From Porodaedalea pini (lineage: Eukaryota > Basidiomycota > Agaricomycetes > Hymenochaetales > Hymenochaetaceae), in the NCBI GenBank assembly GCA_002794775.1, contig NBAY01000002.1:2639226-2703225 (forward strand): DNA of 64,000 bases, read 5' to 3'. Position 1 is the first letter of the stretch, and the number at the start of each line of letters is the position of its first letter. The notes below the pieces were generated by a model. That model was not told the origin of the DNA. It saw only the letters and a list, made by a program, of their open reading frames with translations, and did not search any database. Position numbers and translations under genes: made by a program. This document shows, piece after piece, positions 1-11,886 of the stretch.

Positions 1-906
1 ATTTTTAGAGAAACTGCTCAAAGAGTGTGTGCAATTTGCAGGTGAAGAAAGTTTGGTGGAAAACTTCACCGGACCTAGCGATGCTGCTAAACCTTCAATA
101 TCGCCAGACGTAGACGGTAAAAGTGGGGTTAATTTATCCGCTGGTACGTGGAAGCAGTTTTAAATATAGCTTTGATTTTGCCTACTTTTCCGTCATCCAG
201 GAAATCAGAATGCGCAAACACCTGCAACCAACTTCGGTAGCTCGCTGGTCCATCTCGTCCATCCTTACACGTTGGATATTTTCCACTCATTCTTGCAACA
301 CGTACGACGCTTTCGCGGATTTCTTGGGTCGAATACGAAAGCAGAAGAGCATCATCAGGTGGCAAGAGAAATTCTCATCGACGCTGTTGACTCCTCCGCC
401 ATCGACCTCGAGGCGCTTGACAAAGTGTTATCGGAAATCAAGGCAGAAGTGAGAGCTAATGCAGGTGAGTGTGTCTTCACCTCAGACTGGCCACCATTTT
501 GACCATAGATATTAAAGAGCACTCTCCAGAACTCGCAAGACGATGCTTGGCTTCTTTGAAACCTCCAGCCCAATATGCACCTTTAATACAAAAGATCATC
601 TCTAAGCTCATGCAGGCGCAGGTAGCGGACAAACTGCAGCTGTTCATAAAGCCTGCTGATCTCATAGACGGCATGCTCGGACTTTCGATGAGCTCGTCTG
701 GAAAGATGCATGACCGCGATGTGATCACGAAGGGATACCTTACTGGTCAGAATCATCCGATGAACTGCTTGCGCTGCGGTGGAAAGTCGGAAATCAGCGA
801 CAAACTAAATAGTGCACATGGCCACTCCTCCGTTCGGTGGCCAGTATGGGAAAGGACCTGGCAAACGCACTGCGTATGCGGGGGGCTATGGTCAAGTAGA
901 GCGTAA
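1..906 (+). CDS. MED16: Probable Mediator complex subunit 16 (Med16), 3' part
   Basis: The 5' end lies outside the window. Three exons can be joined: 1-143, 201-464 and about 509-906, through introns of 57 bases (GTACGT...CAG) and about 44 bases (GTGAGT...TAG), with phases that agree. The encoded tail is a helical region followed by a short cysteine-rich end: a CxxC pair (CLRCGG) and about 30 residues later a W-E-x2-W-x3-C-x-C-G-G-x-W block just before the stop. This resembles the zinc-binding C-terminus of Med16, a tail-module subunit of the nuclear Mediator complex that links activators to RNA polymerase II. The assignment rests on this pattern remembered from the family, not on an alignment. 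Another zinc-ended helical protein is possible. Confidence 0.5.
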
Positions 907-1276
907 TGATCTTGTTACAATAAATCATGTTATTAGCAAAGAGGAGCGAAGACGCAAGCGCCTGTCTAGCATATCCAATGCAGGGGTATATGCGTCACAG
1001 ATATTAAACAGCGAGAGCGAGAATACAGGAAAATGGTTGATATAAAGGTTGAATTGTATGCTTGTCCGCGAGGGTCCAAATTGAAACGGTATAAAAGCAG
1101 AAAGTGCAAAGAAAGGGGTGTAATGAGTCCGAGAAAAGTCTTGAAAATCTAGAAACAGAAAATTCCATTTACAACAGCAGCATGCGCAACGCACTACTGC
1201 TTGTAGTTGTTGTACCGCTTGAAGTCGTTGTTGTCGTTGTTGTTGTGATACCCGTGCTTTATGAATATGATTGATG
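907..1276. other. Convergent intergenic region
   Basis: About 370 bases between the stops of the Med16-like gene and the rhomboid gene, which face each other. It should hold both 3' ends. A GTT/GTTGTT-rich stretch near 1200-1245 is the only visible structure. No gene is supported. Confidence 0.6.
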
Positions 1277-3489
1277 TTAGTATGAAGCAATGTACATGGG
1301 GTCATTCGGAACTAACCCCTTGCAGTGATTGTTTGAATTGGTCGGAATGCATGAGAGATCTGAAGCGTGATGTAAGAAAACCAGTAACCAAAAAAAAAAA
1401 CCCCGGCTTCACTTACATCGACACCAGCTGCAAGCTGAAGAATGCCGTCAGTGTTGGACCTCGAGAGAAAGAGGGGCGATACGCACATGCAGAAGGATCG
1501 GTTGTATAGAAGTTCCGAGTTAGAACGACAAACAAGACGATCACCAAAGGAATTGCAGCAATTCGGAACCCCCAAGTAATTGCCTTATGGCGCTTTGTTT
1601 CACTGATGACGGGGAAGAAAATCATGCCCACGAGCAGACCCATTAGAAAGCCACCCAGATGTGCAAAGTTGTCAACGTAGGGAATAAAGCCCATGCCAAT
1701 ACCGAGGAACAGCTCGATTGTCATATATATAAGCTGTCCGGTTTTCGATAAGTCACATATTTGCTCTAATTTGATCAGACTTTGGACCTACTTTTGTCTT
1801 AGGCTTGTATTGATACTTCCAATGAGCGAAGAGATCAACCCAGTTGACCTTGAAGTAACAACTCTTTCAGCGGTGCCTTCACGAGAAAGAGAGGAAAAGA
1901 CAAACTGCGACCGTCCCGAAAATAGCCCCACTGGCCCCTACAGAAGGTACACCGACTAGTGAGAAATTTCCGCCGAGAACATTTCTGCAATAACAATTGA
2001 AGTGAATCCTAGAAGTAGCATACATATAGCACTTACCCAAAGATACCAGCAGCAAAGTAGACGAGGAAGAAGCCACCCGAACCCATCTCACGTTCAAGCT
2101 GTGCCGACACAAACAACTGCGCCAACATGTTCAGAATGATATGTATAAATCCCGCATGCAAGAATATTGGCGTGATAAATCTGAGGACGTGTTCAGTAAT
2201 TATAAAGGGAAGTGTGCAACGAAAAACGGACCGGAACCATTGGTTTGGTGTCTCACCGGAAGCTATGCCCCCAAACCCACAGAGTTCAGAGATGGGACAG
2301 ATGAGATCAGGCGGGTTGGCAGTGTCATTCATGCCTACGCATCATTTTCTTTAGCATGCGAACTAGTAAATGAAGCATATGGTCGAAACGTACAAGCAAG
2401 TTCAAGGGTGACAGGGACATCAGGGACGTTCTTCATGCAAGGCGGAAATCGTGCACCAACAAATATCAGAGCGGACTCCGAAGGTCCAAGCATGTAGTTA
2501 ACCACAGGCTAAATGATCGATTTTGTATATCAAAACACGAGAAGAGAGGAAGAGAATATCGTCTGTCTAACTGACCTTGAACGAGACTGGAGTTCCCTGT
2601 TCCTGACTATTCTTGACGAGCTCATAGATAAAGACAGCAACCATGATTACAGTTAACAGCCAGACTGTCGCCACAAACTTAGCATGCTGTAGACAACTAT
2701 TGTGTTCAACATACCAACAAAAGGATAACGTTGACGCCCGATGTTACGCCGCTTGTTCTCTATGCGCTGTTCCAAAGGATATTTTCCACTGGCCAATTAT
2801 ATGACACATGAGGAACGTGTGGATCCCATATAGCAAGAGCTGACGTACCCGAAAAAGCGCGCAATGGCAGATTCATTCTCAGGCTGGGAGATCAGACCCC
2901 CGTCTTTGCTGTAAGGGTCCTGGTATTCTGTGATTCAGAGCACAACAATAGGCGTTAGACACGACTCTCAGAAGCACATAAAGTTTCGAATACCGAGATC
3001 GCCCATGCCTCGCGGTTTGCTTGTCCTACCCATGTCAGCTGCGTTGTGCACGAGAGAGTCGTCGTCATCTGTCCGAAGACCTTTAGCACGATCCGAGTAA
3101 GGTGTATAGTCTTCGTCAACATCGACCAGTGGATCCTTGCCCGAAGGCGCATAACTTGAACGAAGCTGGCTAGCACCTGATGCTCGCCTGTCCAGGCCAT
3201 TATCAATGAGAGTGGTACTTGTAGTATTCTGAGAGTAAGTTAACGGTCCTGATCGGAACGAGTGTGCCACCTCCTGCGCTCTGGTTTCGCCGAGGGCGTT
3301 CAGCGTGTTGGAATCGTCGTGTGCAAGGAAGCCTGAAGTCGCGTGAGACGATGCGCCGATGGACATTGCATCACCTCTGGTCTGGACATTAGAGTCAAAG
3401 GGATCGTATTTTGGTGGCGTATAGGTCGAATAGTCCGAGTCATCGTTGAAGTCGTTGAAATTGACCCGCTTCTGCTGCGGCGCGTCCAT
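1277..3489 (-). CDS. Rhomboid family intramembrane serine protease
   Basis: A multi-exon gene read from 3489 down to the stop at 1277. The start encodes a long polar, Ser/Asp-rich cytoplasmic N-terminus (from MDAPQQKRVNF). After a KYPLEQRIENKRRNIGRQRYPF segment comes a first membrane helix, then a lumenal cysteine-containing loop. The rhomboid core follows: HAGFIHIILNM (conserved His helix), GxSG-type GASGAIFG with the catalytic serine, and NFAHLGGFLMG with the catalytic histidine. The C-terminus carries a last membrane helix and a Cys-rich tail (CSWCRYLSCIP...HCKG) found in fungal members. At least eight introns are needed. The protein cleaves membrane substrates within the lipid bilayer in the secretory pathway; its substrate cannot be read from sequence. 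All catalytic residues look present. Confidence 0.92.
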
Positions 3490-3812
3490 TTTCAGAGCAC
3501 TGAAGGGGGTTGAGGATATTTAGTGGAGACGGAGAAGCAGGTCTGCTTTTGAACTCTCGAAAGAACGACCGAGACGCGAGAAAGAAGCGAGCTCCGCAGT
3601 AACACGGAGGCTGCGCACGCGCTTTGGGCGCGACCTGTAGTATGCGAGACGAGGCGATGCAGTTTTTACTCACGTTTTTGCACTGCCAAGATCCTTTCCC
3701 CTTACAAATGACATGCATATACTTGACTAAATATTTGGAACAGGAACCTGGATTGAGTCCTTGACACTATATAGTACTGCGGTATCAAAGCATCGATATG
3801 ACGCCGCAGCTC
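3490..3812. other. Intergenic region upstream of the rhomboid gene
   Basis: About 320 bases between two genes that both run on the - strand. It should carry the rhomboid 5' leader and promoter plus the 3' end of the hydrolase/SnoaL gene. No other gene or clear motif is visible. Confidence 0.5.
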
Positions 3813-5772
3813 TCACTCGATGCTCAACCCTTCACTCTCTTTCCATCTGCCCATCAACGTGTTGCTTGGCTTACCAAACGGATCCAGTACCTTCTGCGCG
3901 ACTTCCCTTCCGGCAATAGGAAGGTTGGTCGGATCCAAAAGTCCGAGCTGTCGGTGTCCATAATTAACCCACTGTCTCATCTTGGCCATTAGCGTAACAA
4001 ATCTCACCTGAACAAGCGCAGAAGCCTGATCCCAGTATCTGTCAAATGCATAACAGTAGTTAGAGAAGAACGGAGCAAATCAGTCGATGCACTGACAGAT
4101 GCCTGTGTTCGACATCGAGGTTCCGAATCAGACAGTCAAGATTGCATACTTCAAGTTGCTTACAAAGAATGTGCTCACTCGAAACAGAGTTTATCTCCTC
4201 TGAAGGCTATGACTCCCACTAGTGCTAGCTCCAGTGGCTTTCCCGTAGGCTGAAAACAATGCCTAATGAGCTAGGTTTCTCTCAGTCGAGAGCGCTCTAT
4301 CGAAAATTTGCCTTAATTCCTGGCAGGAAATAGTCAATCATCTATGCCATTTGTTTGTGAGCAGCCATCAATATACGTGGTAGGGGGGTGAATACCGTTG
4401 TGTGAGTGCATTTGAAAATCATTTCGTCGATGATTCGATCAGCCCCAACTGCAAAGACTTCGCTCAGCTCATCAGCCTAGCACAGATAGAGAGCTTTTCC
4501 CAACTTGTCCGTGAGACCGTGATCATTTCCGTGTCCGGCGGAGTAATCTGTATGACCATGCTTTGCTGAACATTCTTTCAATAGGGCCAAAAATTATGAA
4601 GGTACTCACCGATTCAGCAGTGAAATGGTATTTATAGAATCGAGCGAGGTCGGCATAGCCTACCCCGCCTGTCTGCAAACTCGATTTAAAGCAACAACAC
4701 TCCACTACAGTTTAGCTACTCACCATCGTCGGAATATGGTTGACATAGGGGACTTTCACCTGTGTGAGCTAGCATGAGTGCCAGTGCTTGAATTGTCAGT
4801 CACGCCTTGTGCTCACCATGGTGGCCATGGTCTCTGATTCAATATTTTAAGCACGGACTGCTCAACTTCAAATTGCAAGGAGGATACTCACTGGGAGCGT
4901 CTCTGGCTGTAAATTCCTGCGTGAAGGAGTCAGTTTGACAGAGTTTCTCCACATGCACCCGCACCTACATAGTATATATGCTCTCCCCAGACCTTTTCGA
5001 GATCAAATCTTGGGCCTATCTCTCTCCTTAGAAGCTCGAGAGTTCTCGTATATGCGAGATTGGTCGCAGACAGCACATGTGGGTCGACCGATGTGGCTTG
5101 TCCAGGAATAACAGCGGCCGGTGCTGTCGTCAAGAACGGGAATGTAGGTGTAATAGGCACAAGCGGATATGTATAAACAGATATCGGCGGGAATTGGGCT
5201 GGCTTCAACGCGTATGTCAGGTTCGCGACGTCGGTCAAGAGAAGCAGCGAAGCGTGAAGCTTCTCCTGGACTGAGGGAAGATGAAAAGTAGTACTTTCGG
5301 CGACTGTGTAAGACGTCGTAGTACTCCATTGTTTAGTATCACACTGCTCACGGAACATATTTGCCTTCAAGGTCGACAACGAGGAGGGATTTCCCGTCGT
5401 CTAAGAGCGGTGCATAATGTATGCAGGCCTTCAGACCGAGATCAATGAGAAATTGTACAGAATTGCGATACTGGCTGGCATCTTCTCCAGGGAATCCGTA
5501 GGATATGATTGCGAATTCCGTCTTGTTTTGGCTGAGCTTAATGGCAATTTGTCGCAAGGTATCCTCCTGTACTGGATAGGTGAGCTGATAGACATCGTAT
5601 CCCTCCTGTGCGAACTTTACTCACAGGTAGGAAACATCAGCATAATGGTTTAACATAGACGCGCACAACATACCTGCTCACACCAGCCAGGAATATCACC
5701 TTCCAATAGCAGAATCACCGTGGATGGATGAGAAACGGACACAACTGTGTTCTTGACTTCGCGATAGGCCAT
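3813..5772 (-). CDS. Dienelactone-hydrolase-like plus SnoaL/NTF2-like two-part protein
   Basis: Exons on the - strand start at ATG 5772 (MAYREVKNTVV) and end at the stop 3813. The N-terminal half reads like a reduced alpha/beta-hydrolase of the carboxymethylenebutenolidase type: EGDIPGWCEQ, EGYDVYQLTYP, EFAIISYG, then LKACIHYAPL. The C-terminal half is a SnoaL-like fold segment: DLARFYKYHF, a central DEMIF-type helix, and the tail GLLDPTNLPIAGREVAQKVL. Fungal proteins that join these two parts are known to me only as annotated families of unknown substrate. The middle of the gene (4000-4900) has several short exons whose splice edges I could not fix. The nucleophile elbow of a true hydrolase is not clear, so activity is uncertain. 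Confidence 0.6.
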
Positions 5773-6156
5773 GACCAACAGCAAGATTTTCTAGCGAATC
5801 AGCTGGCAGGTTCACGTTCGAAGTCAAGGAATGAATGACGGCAGAACCGGTCTTTATACCGACGACAGAATGATCCCAGATAAGAGAAAGAGCAAATGCT
5901 GTTATCATGATTCATGCGCGCGGTGCCCAACGGATCTGTCTTACAGGTAGAATCTTCACATGGCTTGTGAAGGTTTCGCACACTCACTCGGCTGGTACAT
6001 GCTGTCGTTGTCTGAAGAAGATCATTATGTCTTGCGATAATTGGAAATGAATGTTGTACAGGTATAAAACCGATGTGGAATACACAGGAATGATACAAAT
6101 GAGAAATAAAAGCACGTACAACCGATGACGCTGCAAAATCTGTCCACAGATGACAA
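5773..6156. other. Intergenic region
   Basis: About 380 bases between the hydrolase/SnoaL start and the Mis14 stop, both on the - strand. Short overlapping open frames show no family features. It should contain the promoter of the hydrolase gene. Confidence 0.5.
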
Positions 6157-6997
6157 TCACGTGCGCAGGTTGCGTATCTCCCCGTCAACCTGTTTAACTC
6201 TGTGAACTCTCTCGAGCTGTTCCGGGAGCATCTGTGAAGGAAAGGTAAGTATAACTGATGCTAGACATTGACAACAGCAAGGATTGACCTCTTGAAGCAC
6301 CGCGGCGAACTCGGATAGTTCAGTATTCACTACGGACAAGTCTTCTTGATCTAAACGAAGTGTTAGCAGCAATGATGTGACAAGCTTTAACCAAACATGC
6401 CTTCGAGTGCTTCATCGTCCACTTCCATATCTGGATCTTTTCCCGTTGCCTGTTTGTCGTCATGATCCCTTTGCTGGGCTATGAGGTCGCGCATAAGGGT
6501 TTCTACTTCCAGCGGCACGCCTCGTCTCTTCACGGCAATCTCTAGATCCCATTTGAGGCGCTGGTCTGACAGAGACCAGACACGCCTGTCCAAAGACTCG
6601 TCGAACTGATCCGTATCTTCAACGAAATATGTCGGAAAACTTCAGACACCTTCAACTATTCAGAGCAGACACACCATGTTCGTCCGTATTGTATTCGTCG
6701 AAGTTACGACCATTTATGCGTAGATTTGGCTTTGCGATCTGAAACGTTCTTTCCACAAACTGTGATGGTGCTTTAGTCAATCAAATATTGAGACGTATGG
6801 GATGTTCGACTGACCTGTTTGATATGAGGCAAAAAGAGATGACGTTGGTTGTCAAAAGCACGTTCAGCGAGCTTGGATTCGAGGGTAGCGATGGCAGCAG
6901 CATTGAAGTTTTCTTTGATGCGGAGCCAGTCCTGAAGCGACTCCACAGATACGCGAGGAAGTTCGTCTCTCACACTGTTGCGTTCGCCTTCCGCCAT
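6157..6997 (-). CDS. MIS14: Kinetochore protein Mis14/Nsl1 (Mis12/MIND complex)
   Basis: Exons run from ATG 6997 (MAEGERNSVRDEL) to the TGA at 6157. The order fits the Mis14/Nsl1 family: an N-terminal helix, a FVERTFQIAKPNLRINGR segment, then FDESLDRRVWSLSDQRLKW and IAVKRRGVP, which correspond to the family's conserved acidic-aromatic stretch and basic RR-x-P end. A C-terminal coiled coil follows (DLSVVNTELSEFAAVLQE, LERVHRVKQVDGEI). In the cell it would be one of four subunits of the Mis12/MIND complex, linking centromeric chromatin to the Ndc80 microtubule-binding complex. Four short introns are inferred. It lies head to head with CTP1 across 167 bases. Confidence 0.8.
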
Positions 6998-7164
6998 TGA
7001 GGGAAAGAACGCGGGAGGCGACTCGCGACCAAAAGGTGGCTCACGTGAGTACGCGTTCTGTCACACTTTGTCACAGGTACGCGTGATATCATTCGCGTTT
7101 GCTTCCCTACGCAGCCACTCATACTTAATCCTCCGAGTCAGTCAGTGACCTCCAGCCAAACAAA
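6998..7164. promoter_or_regulatory. Shared divergent promoter of MIS14 and CTP1
   Basis: Only 167 bases separate two start codons that point away from each other, so both promoters must lie here or overlap. It contains ACGCGT-like sites: GTACGCGTTCT near 7050 and TACGCGTGAT near 7078. The ACGCGT core is the MluI cell-cycle box bound by MBF in yeasts. This would suit genes needed at S phase and mitosis, but the link is inference. Confidence 0.45.
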
Positions 7165-9143
7165 ATGGAAGAAGCAATCAGAAAAACTGCAGAAGAGAAA
7201 ATCGAAAAGAAGCGCAAGGACTCTGTCCTCAAACTCGAAGAATCGGTAAGTGTATTGCTCCAATTCGAATCCTCGAATACCATTGACTCTGCGACATGTA
7301 TGCGCAACGTAGATCAGAAATACGCGCCTCTCCAATGACAAGCTTTCTCGGCAACTTTTCACTCTCAATAATAGAATTATAAACGTCGCAGAGAAAATTG
7401 GGTTTCCCACTTTCGAGGATCTCGAAGGAGCAGTGCTCGATAACCCTGATGTATGGAACATCGATGCAATCAAAGCAAACCATGCTCAAGCAGCGAAACA
7501 AAAAAACTCGCAGTCTCAGGTACAAGAATGTGATCGCCATGACGATCATGGCCTTGGAGGATTCAGAGAGGAGTTCGAGCAGCTGAGACGCCAAGTACTC
7601 ATATTGCAACAACGCTCCGACACAAAGTTTCTCACTATGCATGTGATGTGAGTGTCCAGCTACCAAGACTTGCTAGCGGCTGGACTGATGAAATAAACTT
7701 GCAGAGAGTCACCGAAACCTGCTGCAACTAAACGCTTTCCTTTAACCCCATTAAAGTCGACTGAGAACACCAACCGCTCAGACGAATCTAACTTACACGC
7801 CCAGCTTCACGTGCTATCTCACAAGTATGATGCTCTTGTCGTGGCGAAGGAAAGCGCAGAGAAGAAATATAAAGAAGACTACACAAAGTGGAAGTATTTT
7901 AAATCCTGGCTACTCAACAAGTCGAAGCATGCCAAGGCCTTGCGTGCCCAACTCGCCGCGGAGAATCTAGACTTTGGAGTCGGGTTTGAGGCGGATGGAG
8001 ACGGCCATAATGATGAAACAAGCTTCGCCTCAAGTCGAAGGCACTCGTCTCCTGCCCGGTCAATGGACGGTAAATGCATGCGTATCGATTACTTATTGAC
8101 GTACTTAACTGAGCGGATTTGGTTAAAAAGGAAAAATTATGTTTTCATGCTCGTCGCCTAATCGGTCCTCTCGTGCAACACCTGAGCGAGTGAAGTATGT
8201 TCATTCTCATAGTTTCCATCTCAAAGGCACTCGTCGCTGATAAAGTGGAAATCGTTTGTCCAAACGTCAACCGTTACGCAGCTTGGAATTAGTTAGATCT
8301 GAGAACCGCTTCCCGAGAACAATTGCTAGTTGGTCAGACTCTCCACCTCCGAAAGCCAGAAAGCGAAAGGAACCTCATTCCGAACCGAACAATACGTCGA
8401 AGCCGATATTCACTGAAGGAACCTCCAGAATAAAGACGGAGACCTTAGCCTCTCCTGAAATACCTCATCTTTCAACTAAAGGAAAAGGCCGATATGCCGA
8501 TGTGGCTAGTGCTGGGTGAGAGAAGTCTTTGTTCTCGTCGACTAGGCTCATCTCCATTTCTGCCAGTGAAGCGATAAATGCGCTCTACGAGATTGACACT
8601 TCACGGAACAGCGGCCTGGCATTCCAGTTCGATGAGGTTGTACGAGGGAGAGAGCATCGACAGAGGTTAGAGGCTGGGGATTGCGATTGTTGCAAAGAGG
8701 TATTGTACTCTGGTTACTTACAGCGTTCGATTATGAACACCCTCTACAGTATTACGATCGCGTCGAACCTCTTCCAAGCCGCATGGCTCCTCCAGCATGG
8801 GATTCTTTTTCTATAGCAAATGTTGCCGCAGCCCCTCAGCGACATCACGGGAGACATCCGCAACTTGAAGCAACGGAACACCATAAGAAACAGATCTCAC
8901 GACATCGACATCAGTGGTCGCCCTCGAGTACACCTCCCGACTACTGGAACATTGGCTTTCCTACGACTCAGGAGGCTGCAGATATCAACCGGAGAGCAGC
9001 AGATATGCATGCCGACAAACGCAGACGCGTGGAGAAGGAAGCGAAGTAAGTGCCGTCATCGCATGGCTTTCTTCAGTGATTTTTAATCTGTCTTCTGCAG
9101 CACGACGGGCGGTAGATATATTAGGCGCCAGGACAACAAATGA
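7165..9143 (+). CDS. CTP1: DNA-end-resection factor Ctp1/Sae2/CtIP
   Basis: Start ATG 7165 (MEEAIRKTAEEK), stop TGA 9141-9143, with about seven short introns. The N-terminal part is rich in coiled coil (KIGFPTFEDLEGAV, EEFEQLRRQVLILQQRS). The middle is polar and basic. The C-terminal part holds the family signature: GDCDCCKE (CxxC) followed by SRHRHQWSPSSTPPDYWNIG, matching the RHR and P-x2-F/Y-W-x5-P pattern of Sae2/Ctp1/CtIP. This nuclear protein activates the Mre11-Rad50-Nbs1 nuclease to begin resection of double-strand breaks for homologous recombination. The intron before LSKRQPLRS is placed at 8196-8246 because an upstream TAA rules out read-through. All expected motifs are intact. Confidence 0.88.
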
Positions 9144-9294
9144 GGTTGTAATACAGCATCTTACATCAGCTTTGGCAGACTTCACGTGTTGCGAACCATA
9201 TGCATATGTTGTACCATACGTATATCGGATTGAACTTTGAGGAATAGGGTCCAGCCGATTTGCCTTCAAAAAGCTCGTTATCATGCGTTTCGGA

Positions 9295-11621
9295 TTATAA
9301 TGAGAGGCAAGCCTCGAGCCCAAGGCAGCTAAATAGGAAGAGGTTAGCTCGGAAGGATATCATGCACGAGCACGCACAGTATTGGCCAAAGATCTTCGAC
9401 AGAGCTATCGGCGAATTCTAATTCTCGATTACGCTAATGAATGAGAATACAGCTTACTGTCCGTGCTTACCTGTATAATGAAGTTTTGCCGACCGGACTG
9501 AGAATTTTGGTAAGGAAATAAAACGATTCCTCCTATAGCGTGTCACGTCATTTTGGTAAATTCCTAGTGATATAAGTTCATTATTACCAGGAAGTCGCCA
9601 TGGATCCTTTATACGGAGAGTTACGGCAAAGAGAGGGAAGTGATTCAGGAGAGCCAATGCAACTTTAAACCCGGCTTGCAGGATTAATACCGCAAGTCTG
9701 GACTAGGATTGAGCTAGAAGTTAATGTTATTATAAATTCGCAAGAGAATTTGTCCTCACAAGCGCAAAGAGCACATAGTACACGGTTACAGTCGGAAAAA
9801 GAAAGTTGGTCAGCGTTAACAGCATTGCTCCTAGCAATAGCTGATCCAGATCGTAATCCCAATCATCCAATCGACGTCTTAGGACATTATAGCGTTTCCC
9901 TAGGGTAAATGTGAGTCGTATCCTTAAACCCAAGATGCGCTAGATAAACAAACCTCGGAATAGGTTGAACAATGAGTTCACCATCAGAAGTTGGGTTCTG
10001 AAGGCGACTCTGACGAGTGTATAGGAAACAGACAGGTGGATGCTCAGGAGATTGAGTAAGTCGGACAAAGATGCCAAGATCATAGTCATCCCAAGAACTC
10101 CTGAGATGCCAAAGAATGCAATGATAGTTGGGAGTAGGTTGCGTATAAAATTTAAGACTACTGCGAATCGGAAAGTCCGCGGTTAGGAACCCAAGCTTCG
10201 ATATAAAAAATGCTACATACCCTCCCACATATCGATCAAGGCATTGGCTATGAGATAAAGGAATCTGCTCAGCTCCGTGTTGAGCTTAAGCCCAGCAGGC
10301 CAATTATCTAACCAGAAAACCGAGCTCCTTATCAGGACAACAGTGAAATGCTAAGACAACAATTTGTAATGTAAGGTGGAATGAACGCACCGCAGAGCAA
10401 GATGGGTTACTTACCATACCCATTTCGTGCACTGTTTTCGCCAAGGAATCTCTGTTGTCGAATAAAAGCACGCCCACGGCAGAGCCAATAATGATGTCGT
10501 TGAGGATTAGCCAGATGCAGTTCTGTGTGCTAGAAGACGAACCAAAATTCAGATCGTAAAGCTCATACAAAAAAAAGAGAAGCAAAGACAAAGAACCTTA
10601 TATAATGTGCCGAGAGTTCATTGTTGCTTATTTCTTCTGCACATTCAAGAAGCCAGGTTTGGCGGAGAATGAAAATGATTTGTTCACACCGAAGGTCGAG
10701 CTGTTGTGCTAATACGACGTTAAATTTTGACGGTGAGGGAACATGATTTTCGTGACTAACCAGAAGCAATGAAGGGGTGTATCCATGGTCCAAAGCCGCA
10801 CAGATAAAGAAAATGCTCTCGTAACAGACAAAGCAGACCGAGAAGACGATGACAAAATCGCTGAAATGCAGACAGTGCACGAGTCGAAAACGTTGAGGTC
10901 ATGCTGCCAGGCTCAATGAAAGAACCACGTTCCGCCAGTTTCTTAAGGGTATTCATAAGCCCATGTGCTGTGTTCATCTAATAATTTGTGAACTAGGGGA
11001 AAATCTCAACGAACGAACATTCTGTACCTGGTTAATTGCGGAAGGAACAAGTCCACGTGGAGAGCTATTTCGGTTCTCTACAAAGACAGCTTGGGATGCT
11101 TGGTTTTCGCTGTGTCGTGTATTCAGAGATGCAGTCTGTCCACAACTTTGAATCGACAGTAGCAGATCAAGATCAATTCCAACAAGACTATAATGGCGTT
11201 TAGATCGATTCTTCGGCCTTCTGTAGTATATAATCTGCCTGCTGCTCGGTCATCAGGTGCACGATGGTCACGGTAGAGCTAGAAGACTCACTGATCGAAG
11301 GAGGCAGGTTGATTCTGCCAAGCAACTTGAGAAGAGAGGCCATTGCCTTGCCCCGAGCATACGCCAAGGAGCTCAAGCGGAGGGTAAGAGTTGTTTTGTT
11401 TGGAGGACAGGTCGTTTAGTCGCAATAAGGTAGACAACGCATCAGCCCGCTACAGAAATTGCTGAGTATGTTACATTGTTAGTCAACAGAATAAAAATTT
11501 AACCACACACGTTTGGGAATAAGTATGTCCCAGCAACGACTACAGAGTTCAAGCTTTGCCAGCCGAACACATACCCGCCATATTTTTCGTCAACAGGCCA
11601 GAAGACAGATTTTGGTGGCAT
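9295..11621 (-). CDS. GPI1: GPI1/PIG-Q, subunit of GPI-N-acetylglucosaminyltransferase
   Basis: Start ATG 11621 (MPPKSVFWPVDEKYGG); exons can be traced to a stop near 9295. Key blocks are AQQLDLRCEQIIF, NCIWLILNDIIIGSAVG, LPTIIAFFGISGVLGMT, GKRYNVLRRRLDDWDYDLDQ, NFLFPTVTVYYVLFAL and LLNHFPLFAVTLRIKDPWRLPG. All are typical of the multi-pass ER protein Gpi1. It belongs to the complex that moves GlcNAc from UDP-GlcNAc to phosphatidylinositol, the first step of GPI-anchor synthesis and so of wall mannoprotein anchoring. The last exon (about 9295-9430, reading IALSKIFGQY) is the least certain. The gene is convergent with CTP1, about 150 bases apart. Confidence 0.88.
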
Positions 11622-11886
11622 GATAGACAACCGCCGGTGAGCACCTGAACGCGTCGATCATCTTTTTCTCAACCGTAACCTAAATCTGCACTGGCAGGTC
11701 CGCGATTCGAGACACTGATATACATGTACTTTGAAGCTCATGACTGCTGGTATGTAAGGGTATGCGAAACAAAAAGTGTGCTAAGAGACTATGCAGGAAT
11801 ATAACAAAAAGCCGACAGCATTCACGAGACATGATAACGAAAAAGCAAAGCAAGGTTCATTGTCCATAAATCAGATGAGCCTTCGT

